This document shows positions 45,438 through 54,542 of a stretch of DNA of 64,000 nucleotides, piece after piece. The first letter of the stretch is position 1. Each line of letters opens with the position of its first letter. The stretch is from Marinobacterium rhizophilum DSM 18822 (GTDB lineage: Bacteria; Pseudomonadota; Gammaproteobacteria; Pseudomonadales; Balneatricaceae). The notes under the pieces are model-generated. The model saw only the letters and a list, made by a program, of their open reading frames with translations, did not search any database and had not been told where the DNA came from. Position numbers and translations under genes: made by a program. The stretch covers positions 62,001 to 126,000 of the forward strand of contig NZ_KB899104.1 in assembly GCF_000378045.1 (NCBI RefSeq), in the 5' to 3' direction.

Positions 45438-46094
45438 TCAAAGGCCAATAAACGGCTGAACCAGACGACCCATCAAGCCGCTGAACCGCAGTGGCGCATC
45501 CGTCGCAATCAGGCAAATGCAATCCTCGCCACTGTCACTTATCGGCTGATGAGAAATCTGCTCATCCAGGTCCGCGACATCCCCGGCCTGAAAGCGGCCC
45601 AGCTCGTCGCTGTAAGACCCGCGCAGAATCAGCGTCATCTCGTTTCCCCGATGACCATGATGGGGAACGGACAGGCCGGGGGCTATGCGCAGCAGGCGCG
45701 TGGCTCCGGGGCCGCCGAGGCGCAGGTCAAACTGCCGCACACCCGGTACCAGCGTGCGCCAGTCCAGCTCATCGAGCGACTTTTTCAGGTAGGGGGCCAG
45801 CGGCGCCGGTATATCGGCATACTGCACGGGTGCCGGTGCGGCGGGCCTCGCTTCGGGCTTTCCTGCATCCGTATCCAGCAGCGCCAGTACCTGCTCCAGA
45901 GCCCCTGGCGCCAGCGCCACTGGCGCCAGCTCCTCAAGCAATGCACCGCCTACGGCTTCGGCCTGCTGCAACCGCGTCTGGCAGTCAGTGCAACGGTCTA
46001 TATGACTGGCAACCAGCAGCGACATGCCTTCGGACAGCGAGCCCGCCGCAAACGCCAGCAGGGTTGCATCATCAAGATGGTGACGTATGTTCAC
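45438..46094 (-). CDS. chrR: ChrR family zinc-dependent anti-sigma factor
   Basis: A 218-residue anti-sigma factor. Its N-terminal zinc-binding domain has LAFAAGSLSEGMSLLVASHIDRCTDCQTR with the His-x3-Cys-x2-Cys pattern. The C-terminal cupin contains VPHHGHRGNEMTLILRGSYSDELGRF and LDEQISHQP with further metal ligands. ChrR holds the ECF sigma inactive until singlet oxygen. I choose the GTG at 46094, not the ATG 5 codons earlier, because GGGGAG lies just before it and the GTG overlaps the rpoE stop (GTGA). Confidence 0.93.
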   Translation of the reverse strand: MNIRHHLDDATLLAFAAGSLSEGMSLLVASHIDRCTDCQTRLQQAEAVGGALLEELAPVALAPGALEQVLALLDTDAGKPEARPAAPAPVQYADIPAPLAPYLKKSLDELDWRTLVPGVRQFDLRLGGPGATRLLRIAPGLSVPHHGHRGNEMTLILRGSYSDELGRFQAGDVADLDEQISHQPISDSGEDCICLIATDAPLRFSGLMGRLVQPFIGL

Positions 46095-46669
46095 GATGAC
46101 TCTCCCCATAGCTGTTTAAGTTTGTCGAACCCGAGGCGCAGCCGGCTCTTGACACTGCCCAGCGGAATCCCGATCGCCTGCGCAATTTCCGAGTGACTGC
46201 GCCCCTCGTAATAGGACAGATAAAGTACCTGAGCCTGCGCCTCCGGAAGGGCCCGAATGGACTCGGCCATGCGCGTTGCAAGAATGGCCTGCTCGCCGCC
46301 ATGACGCTCATCCGGATCAGGCGCGTCGTAATCGATGTCGATGTCATAGAACTGAAGTTTCTCGCGCCGCATGCGGTCGATGCACAGGTTGCGTGCCAGC
46401 CGGAAGATCCAGGTACTGGCATTGGCCTTGGCCGGATCAAACATGTGCGCCTTGCGCCACACCGAGAGCAATGCTTCCTGCGCCAGTTCATCGGCATTAG
46501 CAGGCGTCATCCCAAGGCGAACAAGGTAAGCTTTAACCCGCGGCGCGAAGTGCTCGAAGAGCCGGGCATAGTCGGCCCGATCCCGGGTCTGGCCCAGTGC
46601 AGCAAGACAGGCACTCCACTCCTCTTTCACAGGGGGGGCCTTGCGGAATAAAGGAATGACTGTTGCCAC
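46091..46669 (-). CDS. rpoE: ECF11 family RNA polymerase sigma factor (RpoE, ChrR partner)
   Basis: A 192-residue ECF sigma factor of the ECF11 group that pairs with ChrR. Region 2 is YARLFEHFAPRVKAYLVRLGMTPANADELAQEALLSVWRKAHMFD with PAKANASTWIFRLARNLCIDRMRRE; region 4 is LPEAQAQVLYLSYYEGRSHSEIAQAIGIPLGSVKSRLRLGFDKLK. The start is GTG, with GGAGG 5 bases before. A TGATCC-N16-CGTA promoter-like site just upstream implies autoregulation. It should direct the singlet-oxygen response. Confidence 0.94.
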   Translation of the reverse strand: MATVIPLFRKAPPVKEEWSACLAALGQTRDRADYARLFEHFAPRVKAYLVRLGMTPANADELAQEALLSVWRKAHMFDPAKANASTWIFRLARNLCIDRMRREKLQFYDIDIDYDAPDPDERHGGEQAILATRMAESIRALPEAQAQVLYLSYYEGRSHSEIAQAIGIPLGSVKSRLRLGFDKLKQLWGESS

Positions 46670-46708
46670 ATCGCCTCCGGACAGTTTTGTTTTTTCATTA
46701 CTCTGCTC

Positions 46709-46734
46709 TACGTAAGTGCGGCGTGGATGGATCA
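46709..46734 (-). promoter_or_regulatory. ECF11-type promoter of rpoE-chrR operon
   Basis: On the minus strand TGATCC, 16 bases, then CGTA. The CGTA element lies about 40 bases before the rpoE GTG. It matches the TGATC/CGTA pattern of sigma-E/ChrR promoters. Confidence 0.7.
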
Positions 46735-46767
46735 GTGCGAAAAAATCACTTATCAGCCGACGGACGC

Positions 46768-46794
46768 TGATCTGATTACAGGGCCATCTTCGTA
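46768..46794 (+). promoter_or_regulatory. ECF11-type promoter of the amine oxidase operon
   Basis: TGATCT, 17 bases, then CGTA on the plus strand, with CGTA 32 bases before the chosen ATG. It lies inside the frame of an alternative longer start, which supports the shorter one. Confidence 0.7.
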
Positions 46795-46825
46795 CAGGGA
46801 TCTCAAAGATGCAAAGGAAGCCGCC

Positions 46826-48181
46826 ATGAACATTCAGGCAATACGTCCGCTTAAAATTGCAGTCATCGGCTCGGGCATTTCAGGCCTGTCGAGTGCCTGG
46901 TTACTGAGCCAGCAACACCAGGTCACGCTGTTCGAAAAGGACGACCGACTCGGCGGGCACTCCAATACCGTTGATGTATGCCATGGCGCCGGCAATTTAG
47001 CCGTCGACACGGGCTTTATCGTTTACAACCCGGTTAACTACCCCAACCTGGTGAATTTTTTCGCCACGCTAGGGGTACAGAGCCGCGAAACCGACATGTC
47101 CTTCGGTGTGTCACTGGACCAGGGGCGGCTGGAATACAGCGGCACCAGCCTGCAAGGACTGCTGGCGCAAAAACGCAACCTGGCGCGGCCACGCTTCTGG
47201 TCCATGCTGCTGGACCTGTCTCGCTTTTACCGCGAAGCACCGCGCTACTGCCTGGATGCTGCCACCGCCACGCTGACACTGGGTGAATTGCTGCAGCGCG
47301 AGCGCTATGGCGATGCCTTCATACAGGATCACTTGCTGCCCATGGGCGCAGCGATCTGGTCGACGCCGGTGGACCTGATGCTGGAATACCCGGCACTGGC
47401 CTTCCTGCGGTTTTGCCAGAACCATGGCCTGGTTCAGCTGAACAACCGTCCTCAGTGGCGCACCGTCACCGGCGGCAGTCGCAGCTATGTTGAAAAAGTC
47501 GAGGCCTGCCTGCGTCAGCGCGGTGAGGTGCGGCTCAACAGCCGTATCCACCGCATTGTGCGCACTTCAGGCGGTATTGAACTTGAGTTTCTGCACGGCG
47601 GACGTGAGTCCTTTGATCATGTCGTTCTGGCCTGTCATGCCAATCAGGCACTGCAGCTGCTACAGGCCCCCAGCGTGACAGAACAAAAACTGCTCGGCGC
47701 GTTCAGCTATCAGCGCAACCGGGCCGTATTGCATTCGGATTCCAGCCTCATGCCCCGCAACAAGGCCGCATGGGCCAGCTGGAATTACCTGGCAGCACAG
47801 CGGCAAAGCGGTCAGCGGGAAGTCTCAGTCAGCTATTGGATGAACCGGCTACAGCACCTGCCCAACGCATTGCCGCTTTTCGTGACACTCAATCCACTGC
47901 GCGAGCCTGCACCTGACACCGTACATCGGAGTTTTCTGTACGACCACCCTACCTTTTCCCTGGCGGCGCTGGCAGCGCAGCATCAGCTGTGGGACCTGCA
48001 GGGCCGGCACAATACCTGGTACTGCGGTGCCTACTTTGGTTATGGCTTCCATGAAGACGGGCTGCAATCTGGCCTTGCGGTAGCGGAAGAGCTGGGCGGG
48101 TTCAAGCGCCCCTGGGCGCTGGACACGCCCAATAGCCGTATCCACGTAAGCCACAAGCACAGACTCGAGGTGCCGGCATGA
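46826..48181 (+). CDS. FAD-dependent amine oxidase-like protein (COG2907)
   Basis: A 451-residue NAD(P)/FAD-binding amine oxidase-like protein. The N-terminal Rossmann motif is KIAVIGSGISGLSSAWLLSQ with DDRLGGHSNTVDV; the C-terminal FAD region contains NTWYCGAYFGYGFHEDGLQSGLAVAEELGG. Homologues sit in ChrR/RpoE regulons, and in Rhodobacter sphaeroides related proteins and CFA-like enzymes contribute to modified (furan) fatty acids. The start at this ATG has AAGGAAG 6 bases before it and lies about 25 bases after the inferred transcription start. Confidence 0.9.
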   Translation: MNIQAIRPLKIAVIGSGISGLSSAWLLSQQHQVTLFEKDDRLGGHSNTVDVCHGAGNLAVDTGFIVYNPVNYPNLVNFFATLGVQSRETDMSFGVSLDQGRLEYSGTSLQGLLAQKRNLARPRFWSMLLDLSRFYREAPRYCLDAATATLTLGELLQRERYGDAFIQDHLLPMGAAIWSTPVDLMLEYPALAFLRFCQNHGLVQLNNRPQWRTVTGGSRSYVEKVEACLRQRGEVRLNSRIHRIVRTSGGIELEFLHGGRESFDHVVLACHANQALQLLQAPSVTEQKLLGAFSYQRNRAVLHSDSSLMPRNKAAWASWNYLAAQRQSGQREVSVSYWMNRLQHLPNALPLFVTLNPLREPAPDTVHRSFLYDHPTFSLAALAAQHQLWDLQGRHNTWYCGAYFGYGFHEDGLQSGLAVAEELGGFKRPWALDTPNSRIHVSHKHRLEVPA

Positions 48182-49014
48182 ACCGGTCAGCAGTCTATTT
48201 TGGGCACGTATTCCACCACCGGTTGCGTCCTCGCGTGCACCGTTTCCGCTACCGGGTTATGTCGTTACTGCTGGATTTGGATGATCTTGGCGAACTGAAC
48301 CAGCGGCTGCATTTTTTCTCACACAACCGTTTTAACCTGTACGCATTCTACGAACGCGATCATGGCACCGGTGCGCCTTCGGGCCTTAAGCAGGACATAC
48401 AGCGACAACTCGAGCAGCATGGCATCAACCTCGACGCAGGAAAAATACTGCTGCTGTGCTATCCACGCATACTGGGTTTCGTTTTCAACCCCCTCAGTGT
48501 CTATTACTGCTACGCCAGCGATGCAACACTCAAAGCCATTTTGTACGAGGTCAGCAACACCTTTGGCGAACGGCACAGTTACCTGTTGCCGGTGAGCAAC
48601 GACACACCGATACGCCAAGCCGTCGACAAGTGTTTTTATGTGTCGCCCTTCATGCCGCAGGATTGCCGCTACCACTTCAGGATGCAGCCGCCGGAGCGGC
48701 GCATCGGCGTGCATATCGAGCAAAGTCACGCCAACGAACCCATGTTTCGTGCCAGCTTTACTGGAGTGCGCCGCCCCCTGACTGACCGCATCCTGCTACA
48801 GGCCTGCCTGCGCTATCCGCTGATGACACTGAAAGTGTTCGCAGGCATTCACTGGGAGGCGTTGCGCCTGTGGTTCAAAGGCATGCGCATTCAGCCCAAA
48901 CCTGCGCCGCCCGCCCTGACAGTGACCTGCACCCCCACTCCCGATTCGACCGTAACGGACACCGACCCTACGCGCACGCATTCATACGGAGAGCATACCT
49001 ATGAAACCCACTGA
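48178..49014 (+). CDS. DUF1365 family protein
   Basis: A 278-residue DUF1365 protein: VYFGHVFHHRLRPRVHRFRYRVMSLLLDLDDL, ILLLCYPRILGFVFNPLSVYYCY, ILYEVSNTFGERHSYLLPV and CFYVSPFMPQDCRYHFRM. Its function is unknown, but it consistently accompanies the amine oxidase and CFA synthase-like genes. Overlaps the upstream gene by 4 bases and the next by 14. Confidence 0.93.
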   Translation: MNRSAVYFGHVFHHRLRPRVHRFRYRVMSLLLDLDDLGELNQRLHFFSHNRFNLYAFYERDHGTGAPSGLKQDIQRQLEQHGINLDAGKILLLCYPRILGFVFNPLSVYYCYASDATLKAILYEVSNTFGERHSYLLPVSNDTPIRQAVDKCFYVSPFMPQDCRYHFRMQPPERRIGVHIEQSHANEPMFRASFTGVRRPLTDRILLQACLRYPLMTLKVFAGIHWEALRLWFKGMRIQPKPAPPALTVTCTPTPDSTVTDTDPTRTHSYGEHTYETH

Positions 49015-50248
49015 ATATCTTCCGGCATCAGAATTGCCGGATCTGGCCGACTCCCTTCGTCGCGGCTGGTTCAACCGGTTTTGTGTGCACGCCCTGGCGC
49101 GCTGGCTTAAACGCATGGAATACGGCCACCTTGAGCTGATTCTGCCCGATGGCCAGCGCCTGCAGGCGGGCAGCGCAGAGCACTCGGACGTGCGCGCCCA
49201 GGTGCAATTGCACAGCCTGCGGCCGTTTCGTCGACTGCTTCGGTCCGGTCTGCTGGGCTGGGCTGAAGGCTACATGGCCAACGAGTGGCACAGCCCGGAC
49301 ATCAGCGCCCTGGTGCGCTGGGCGCTGGGTAACGAGCATGCTTTCGGACGGCTGGCCCAAGGCGGCAAGCTGAACACGACACTGCACCGGTTGTTCCACC
49401 GTTCACGCCGCAACAGCCGACGCGGCAGCCGACGCAACATTGCCTTTCACTATGACCTGGGCAACGACTTTTACCGCCACTGGCTCGACCCCAGCATGAC
49501 CTATTCCAGCGCCCTGTTCGAACACCCCGGACAAAGCCTGGAACTTGCGCAGCAAGCCAAGTACCACCGTATCTGCGAACTGTTGCAGCTGAAAGCGGGT
49601 CAACAGGTACTGGAAATCGGCTGCGGCTGGGGCGGCTTCGCCGAGACCGCCGCGCAGAAGTATGGCGCCCAGGTCACTGGCATCACCCTGTCGCGGGAAC
49701 AGCTGGCCTGGTCCCGGGCCCGCGCCGCCGCGCGTGGCCTCGAAGCGCAGTGTTCCTTCTCCCTGACCGACTATCGGGATCTCGATACGCCGGTCGATCG
49801 GATTGCCTCCATAGAGATGTTCGAGGCGGTGGGCGAAGAAAACTGGCCGCTCTATTTCAAGCAGCTGCGCCGCTGCCTCAAGCCCGGTGGAATCGCCGTG
49901 TTACAGGTCATCAGCATCGCCGACGAACGCTTCGAGGAATACCGCCGCAGCACTGACTTTATCCAGCGCTATATATTCCCCGGCGGCATGCTGCCAAGCC
50001 CTGGCCGGCTGACCGCCGAGATCGAGCACGCCGGTTTGCAACTGACCCACAGCGAGACGTTTGGCGCCGACTATGCCCGTACCCTGCAGCACTGGCGCCA
50101 GGCCTTCCTGGAGCATTGGCCGCAGATCGAAGCCCAGGGGTTTGACGCCCGTTTCCGCCGCCTGTGGCTCTATTACCTGGGCTACTGCGAAGGCGGCTTT
50201 CGCTACGGCGCCATCGATGTCGGGCTCTATGTTGTGCAAGCCCCCTGA
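49001..50248 (+). CDS. cfa: cyclopropane-fatty-acyl-phospholipid synthase-like methyltransferase
   Basis: A 415-residue SAM-dependent methyltransferase of the CFA family. The core is ISYHYDLGNDFY-like (here NIAFHYDLGNDFYRHWLDPSMTYSSALFE), SAM-binding VLEIGCGWGGFAETAAQKYGAQVTGITLS, EMFEAVGEENWPLYF and FIQRYIFPGGMLPS. It methylates double bonds in membrane lipids or acts in furan fatty acid synthesis. It lies in the ChrR-controlled operon, fitting membrane repair under singlet oxygen. GGAGAG precedes the ATG. Confidence 0.94.
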   Translation: MKPTEYLPASELPDLADSLRRGWFNRFCVHALARWLKRMEYGHLELILPDGQRLQAGSAEHSDVRAQVQLHSLRPFRRLLRSGLLGWAEGYMANEWHSPDISALVRWALGNEHAFGRLAQGGKLNTTLHRLFHRSRRNSRRGSRRNIAFHYDLGNDFYRHWLDPSMTYSSALFEHPGQSLELAQQAKYHRICELLQLKAGQQVLEIGCGWGGFAETAAQKYGAQVTGITLSREQLAWSRARAAARGLEAQCSFSLTDYRDLDTPVDRIASIEMFEAVGEENWPLYFKQLRRCLKPGGIAVLQVISIADERFEEYRRSTDFIQRYIFPGGMLPSPGRLTAEIEHAGLQLTHSETFGADYARTLQHWRQAFLEHWPQIEAQGFDARFRRLWLYYLGYCEGGFRYGAIDVGLYVVQAP

Positions 50249-50252
50249 GCGG

Positions 50253-51650
50253 ATGAGCGCAATGCCCCCGGCCCCGCCACTCGATACGGGCAACCTCTGG
50301 CGCTATGCCGCCCTGGGGTTGCCCCTGGCGCTACCCACGGTTGCGGTCTACGTGCTGCTTCCAACCTGGTACTTCGAGACATTCGGGCTGCCGCTGACGC
50401 TGATCGGGGCGATACTGCTGTTAACACGGCTACTTGATGTCCTGACCGATCCACTGATCGGAATATTCATAGACCGCTTTCCCGGCATCAAACCGGCCCG
50501 CTTGATATTCGGTGCAGGCCTGATTTGCGCGCCATCGCTGCTGCTGCTGGTTAATCCCTGGCAGCAAAACGCCAGCCTCTCGCTCCTTCTGGGGCTGCTG
50601 TTTTTATACCTTGGCTGGACCCTGATCCAGATTCCCTATTTAGCCTGGCTGCCACGGCTGCATGGCGACAGCCACCAGCGCAACCGGGCCGCCAGCGCCC
50701 GCGAGACGATGACGATTGCAGGTCTGGTCATATCGGCCGCACTTCCCCTCGGGGCAACCCTGGCAGGGCTGAACCTGCAGCAAGGCCTCAACCTGCTGGT
50801 TGGCATTACGGTGCTGGCGGGGCTCGTCGCGATTCGGGCACTCTGGGGACTGCCCTATGCCGCGGCGACCGGGCAAAAGGCAACACCGTACGCCTCCAGC
50901 TGGCGCCTGTTCCAGCACAACCGACTGGCCCTGAGGCTATTGAGCGCCTGGTTCCTCAACGGCCTGGCAAATGGTTTTCCAGCGGTTCTGTTCCCGTTAT
51001 TCGTGTCGGCCTGGCTGGGTGGCTCCGAACAGACGCGCGCACTCTATATTCTGCTCTACTTCGGCGCCGCAATCCTGTCGTTGCCGCTTTGGCTGTTTAT
51101 GTCGCGATACATCACCAGGGCGCGTCTCTGGTGCCTGGCGATGATCGCCGCCATCAGCGCCTTTGCCCTGGCGCCGTTACTGTCGCCCGCCACGGCCCTG
51201 GGCTTTGTGCCCATCTGCCTGGTCACAGGCGCCGCACTGGGCGCCGACCTGACGCTGCCCCACGTGCTGCAAGCTGAAGTATCGGACTGGGATCGTTACC
51301 GTTTCGGGCAGGAGCGCAACGGTATTCTTTTTGCCTGCTGGAACATGGCCACAAAACTGGCGCTGGCCCTGTCTGCGGGTTTTGCCTTCGTCCTGCTCGG
51401 GGCCAGCGGCTTTGAAAGCGACAACGCCGAACCGCTTTGGCTGCTTGGACTGATCTATGCCGGGCTGCCTTGCGTATTCAAGGGCGTGGCGGTCTTGCTG
51501 CTGTGGAACTTCCCGCTGCAGTCAGGACACCACCGGGCCATTCGTCACCGCCTGGCCCGCCGCCTCAGGAGTTTACATGCCCATGAACCGGATTCTGCCG
51601 TTACTGCTGATCAGCCTTTGCCTTGCCGGATGCACCGACATGAGAATTAA
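50253..51650 (+). CDS. MFS transporter (GPH-like)
   Basis: A 465-residue membrane protein with 12 predicted TM segments of the major facilitator superfamily, GPH (sugar:cation symporter) group: LTDPLIGIFIDRF, LGWTLIQIPYLAWLPRL, RNRAASARETMTIAG. The C-terminal cytoplasmic tail is short. Similar transporters occur in R. sphaeroides RpoE/ChrR regulons. The two possible ATGs are 9 bases apart. It overlaps the DUF3833 gene by 74 bases in a different frame. Confidence 0.88.
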   Translation: MSAMPPAPPLDTGNLWRYAALGLPLALPTVAVYVLLPTWYFETFGLPLTLIGAILLLTRLLDVLTDPLIGIFIDRFPGIKPARLIFGAGLICAPSLLLLVNPWQQNASLSLLLGLLFLYLGWTLIQIPYLAWLPRLHGDSHQRNRAASARETMTIAGLVISAALPLGATLAGLNLQQGLNLLVGITVLAGLVAIRALWGLPYAAATGQKATPYASSWRLFQHNRLALRLLSAWFLNGLANGFPAVLFPLFVSAWLGGSEQTRALYILLYFGAAILSLPLWLFMSRYITRARLWCLAMIAAISAFALAPLLSPATALGFVPICLVTGAALGADLTLPHVLQAEVSDWDRYRFGQERNGILFACWNMATKLALALSAGFAFVLLGASGFESDNAEPLWLLGLIYAGLPCVFKGVAVLLLWNFPLQSGHHRAIRHRLARRLRSLHAHEPDSAVTADQPLPCRMHRHEN

Positions 51651-52194
51651 GCAATTCCACGATGCGACCCCCCGACTCAAACTCGAATCCTATTTTGAGG
51701 GTCGAGTGCTGGCCTGGGGTTCGTTCGAAGACCGTTTCGGTACGGTACGCCGACAGTTCTTTGTCGAGATCGAGGGCCGCTGGGACGGAACAGAACTGGT
51801 CCTGCACGAAGATTTCAGCTACAGCGATGGTGAACAGCAGACACGTATCTGGAGCATTCGGCCGAATGGCGCCGATGGCTATATCGGCAGGGCCGACGAC
51901 GTCATTGGCGTTGCCCGCGGCCAGGTTGCCGGCAATGCGCTGAACTGGCAGTACGATATGGAGCTGCCTGTTGGTGACCGACAGTGGCGTGTGCATTTCG
52001 ATGACTGGATGCTGCTTCAGCCCGGTGGCGTGATGCTTAATCGTGCTCAGGTCAGCAAATGGGGCCTGCGCATCGGTGAGGTCAGGCTGTTTTTTATCAA
52101 GCCAGAGACAGCGCCTGAAGAGTTAAGCCGGCTGCGCAAGCCCAAGAACGGGGCCCTTAGCCCCCTGCCGGGCGCCGTTTCAGGCGGGGCCTGA
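51577..52194 (+). CDS. DUF3833 lipoprotein
   Basis: A 205-residue putative lipoprotein. The lipobox is LCLAGC at residue 18, followed by the DUF3833 core: LKLESYFEGRVLAWGSFEDRFGTVRRQF, GTELVLHEDFSYSDGEQQTRIWSI, YDMELPVGDRQWRVHFDDWMLL. The family is common in ChrR-type gene clusters. CAGGAG lies 5 bases before the ATG. Its last 38 bases overlap the convergent PTS gene. Confidence 0.9.
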   Translation: MPMNRILPLLLISLCLAGCTDMRIKQFHDATPRLKLESYFEGRVLAWGSFEDRFGTVRRQFFVEIEGRWDGTELVLHEDFSYSDGEQQTRIWSIRPNGADGYIGRADDVIGVARGQVAGNALNWQYDMELPVGDRQWRVHFDDWMLLQPGGVMLNRAQVSKWGLRIGEVRLFFIKPETAPEELSRLRKPKNGALSPLPGAVSGGA

Positions 52195-54043
52195 AGAAGC
52201 GTTTTAACAGTACAACCAGGCTGGCGGTCAGTAACGCCCCGGCGGCAATCGCCAGAATGTAGCCCGGCCAGTTCCGCACCAGGGGAATCACGAAGACCCC
52301 ACCGTGGGGCGCCAGCAGCTGGCACTGAAACAGCATGGACAAGCATCCAGCCAACATTGACCCCAGAATACAGGCGGGAATGACACGCAACGGATCCGCC
52401 ACCGCATAGGGTATGGCCCCTTCGGTAATAAAGGAGGCGCCCATGATCAGGCAGGCGCGCCCCGACTGGCGCTCCAGTTTGGTGAATACGGCGGGAAACA
52501 ACAGGGTAGCCAGCCCCAGCCCAAGCGGCGGCACCATGCCGCCGGCCATCACGGCAGCCTGGGGAAAATAGTTGCCCGCCTCGATTGCCGCGATGCCAAA
52601 GGTATAGGCGGCCTTGTTCACGGGCCCGCCCATATCGACCGCCATCAGGCCCGCCAGCAGTCCGCCAAGCACGATTCGGTTGCCGATGTTAAGGCCGTTA
52701 AGCCAATCAACCAGGTGTGCATTGAGCGTAGACATGGGCTCGACCAGCCAGAGCATAAGGCTGCCGCACAACAACAACCCGAGTACCGGGTAGATCAGAA
52801 TGGTACGGATTGCATCGAGAGAATCGGGCAGCACACGGCACAGACGCTGCAACAGCAACACACCGTAACCGCCAATCAGGCCCGCCACCATACCGCCCAG
52901 GAAGCCAGCACCGGCCTGGGCAGCAATATAGCCACCCACCATCGCCGGCATCAGGCCGGGCCGGTCGGCGATGCTCCGGCCGATAAAGGCGGCAAGTACC
53001 GGCACCATGAGCCCGAAAGCGCCCATCGGCCCGCCGAGCTGAAGCAGCAATTTCGCCAACGGGTTGAAGTCGGGTGATGCGGGATCCGCAGCATCGATAC
53101 CGAACAGCAGCGATAGCGTGATAAGGATGCCGCCACCCACCACGAATGGCAGCATACTCGAGACGCCCGTCATCAAATGCCGATAGAAACCCCAGTGGTC
53201 GATTTCCGATGATGTGGCAGGCCCGACGACCTCGCCTGTTCCGGGGGCGCCGAGTGCAGGCTGGCGCAGTGCCCGCAGCAACAGCCGCTTCGGATGCCGA
53301 ATCGCATCGGTGACCGGAACCTGCAGCAACGGTTTGCCGGCAAAGCGCTGCAAACCGATATTGCGGTCGACTGCCAGAAGGACTGCATCGGCCCGATGTA
53401 TATCGTCCACTGACAGGGCACCGCGCACACCGGCCGAACCATGGGTCTCGACGAGAAGGTCCAGATGCAGCTCCCGGGCCGCCTGTTGCAGCCGCTCGGC
53501 CGCCATATAAGTATGGGCGATACCTGCCGGGCAGGAGGTCACAGCAACCAGGTGGGCTTCCGCCTGCACCTCAAGCTGCGGCAGTTCAATCCCCTCGGCC
53601 TCGGCAAAGAGCTGCAATATTTCCGTCTCGGATTTGGCCAGCATCAGCCGCTCGCGAAAAGCCGGATCAATCAGGTGGCAGGAGGCGGCCGCCAGCACAT
53701 CAAGGTGCTGACTGTCGGCGTCGGCGGGCTCGGCGATCATCAGGAATAGCTGCGACGGCTTGCCATCGAGGGCACCGAACTCGATACCCTCTCTGGCAAT
53801 GGCAAAGGCCAGTGCCGGCTCGCGTACACTTTGGGAACGGGCATGGGGCATCGCTATGCCCTGCTCCAAACCCGTACTGCCCGTGGCCTCGCGCGCCAGC
53901 ACGGCGTCAAGAAAGGCCTCGGGATCCTCCAGTTTGCCAGCATCGTCGAGCATCGCCACCATCTCAGCCAGCACATCCTCCTTGCTGCGCCCTTTAAGAT
54001 CGAGCGCGATGCGATCGGTGGACAGAAGTTGCGTTAACGCCAT
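52157..54043 (-). CDS. fruA: fructose-type PTS transporter, EIIA-EIIB-EIIC fusion
   Basis: A 628-residue fusion. EIIA at residues 1-145 has the phospho-His in MPHARSQ. EIIB at about 160-255 has the phospho-Cys in VTSCPAGIAHTYMAAERLQQAA. EIIC from residue 280 has 8-9 TM segments (SSMLPFVVGGGILITLSLLFGI, ITEGAIPYAVADPLRVIPA). The order differs from E. coli FruA (which has no EIIA); here EIIA is fused at the N-terminus. No HPr-like fruB or fruK is seen beside it. The sugar is uncertain. Overlaps DUF3833 convergently. Confidence 0.88.
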   Translation of the reverse strand: MALTQLLSTDRIALDLKGRSKEDVLAEMVAMLDDAGKLEDPEAFLDAVLAREATGSTGLEQGIAMPHARSQSVREPALAFAIAREGIEFGALDGKPSQLFLMIAEPADADSQHLDVLAAASCHLIDPAFRERLMLAKSETEILQLFAEAEGIELPQLEVQAEAHLVAVTSCPAGIAHTYMAAERLQQAARELHLDLLVETHGSAGVRGALSVDDIHRADAVLLAVDRNIGLQRFAGKPLLQVPVTDAIRHPKRLLLRALRQPALGAPGTGEVVGPATSSEIDHWGFYRHLMTGVSSMLPFVVGGGILITLSLLFGIDAADPASPDFNPLAKLLLQLGGPMGAFGLMVPVLAAFIGRSIADRPGLMPAMVGGYIAAQAGAGFLGGMVAGLIGGYGVLLLQRLCRVLPDSLDAIRTILIYPVLGLLLCGSLMLWLVEPMSTLNAHLVDWLNGLNIGNRIVLGGLLAGLMAVDMGGPVNKAAYTFGIAAIEAGNYFPQAAVMAGGMVPPLGLGLATLLFPAVFTKLERQSGRACLIMGASFITEGAIPYAVADPLRVIPACILGSMLAGCLSMLFQCQLLAPHGGVFVIPLVRNWPGYILAIAAGALLTASLVVLLKRFFRPRLKRRPAGG

Positions 54044-54113
54044 GGCAGGACTCCGCCTACTAAGGGTATATCTACACCATAGTCCGCTTTGCCGAAGGCG
54101 GCCCGCCAGGCTT

Positions 54114-54542
54114 TCAGACTTTACAGGCCAGGCGCCGCCGTACCCCCCGCACCAGAGCCCCGAGCAGCGGAATCCGCGCGTAGACACAACTGGCATCCCA
54201 GTGATCGAGGTGCTCGGCAATACGTCCACCCTCGGCGAATGCAAGCGTCGAGACTCCCTCGACGTGCCACTGGCCGAGCAGCGGTACACGGGCACTGAAC
54301 AGCCAACGGATATAGCCGTCGTGCCCGTCGACCGTCCAGTGCAGCACCTTGAAACGGGGCGAATCGGTGCGCTCAAACATGTCCTCCAGCACCCGCTGTA
54401 GCGCCGTCACACCCCGCACATCGTTAAAGGGGTCGCGAAAATGCACATTGTCCGTCACTAGCGGCAGCAGCTCACCGAGCCGTTCCGGTGTCAGGTTTTC
54501 AAATAACTCAACGTAACGGGCACAGCTTTGGCGGGGCGTCAT
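54114..54542 (-). CDS. SnoaL/NTF2-like protein
   Basis: A 142-residue SnoaL-type cone fold: VELFENLTPERLGELLPLVTDNVHFRDPFNDVRGVTALQRVLEDMF, then HWTVDGHDGYIRW and STLAFAEGGRIAEHLDHWDAS. Role unknown. It is the last gene of the DUF6134-like/SDR/SnoaL operon, overlapping the SDR gene by 4 bases; this trio is a recurrent companion of ChrR clusters. Confidence 0.87.
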   Translation of the reverse strand: MTPRQSCARYVELFENLTPERLGELLPLVTDNVHFRDPFNDVRGVTALQRVLEDMFERTDSPRFKVLHWTVDGHDGYIRWLFSARVPLLGQWHVEGVSTLAFAEGGRIAEHLDHWDASCVYARIPLLGALVRGVRRRLACKV

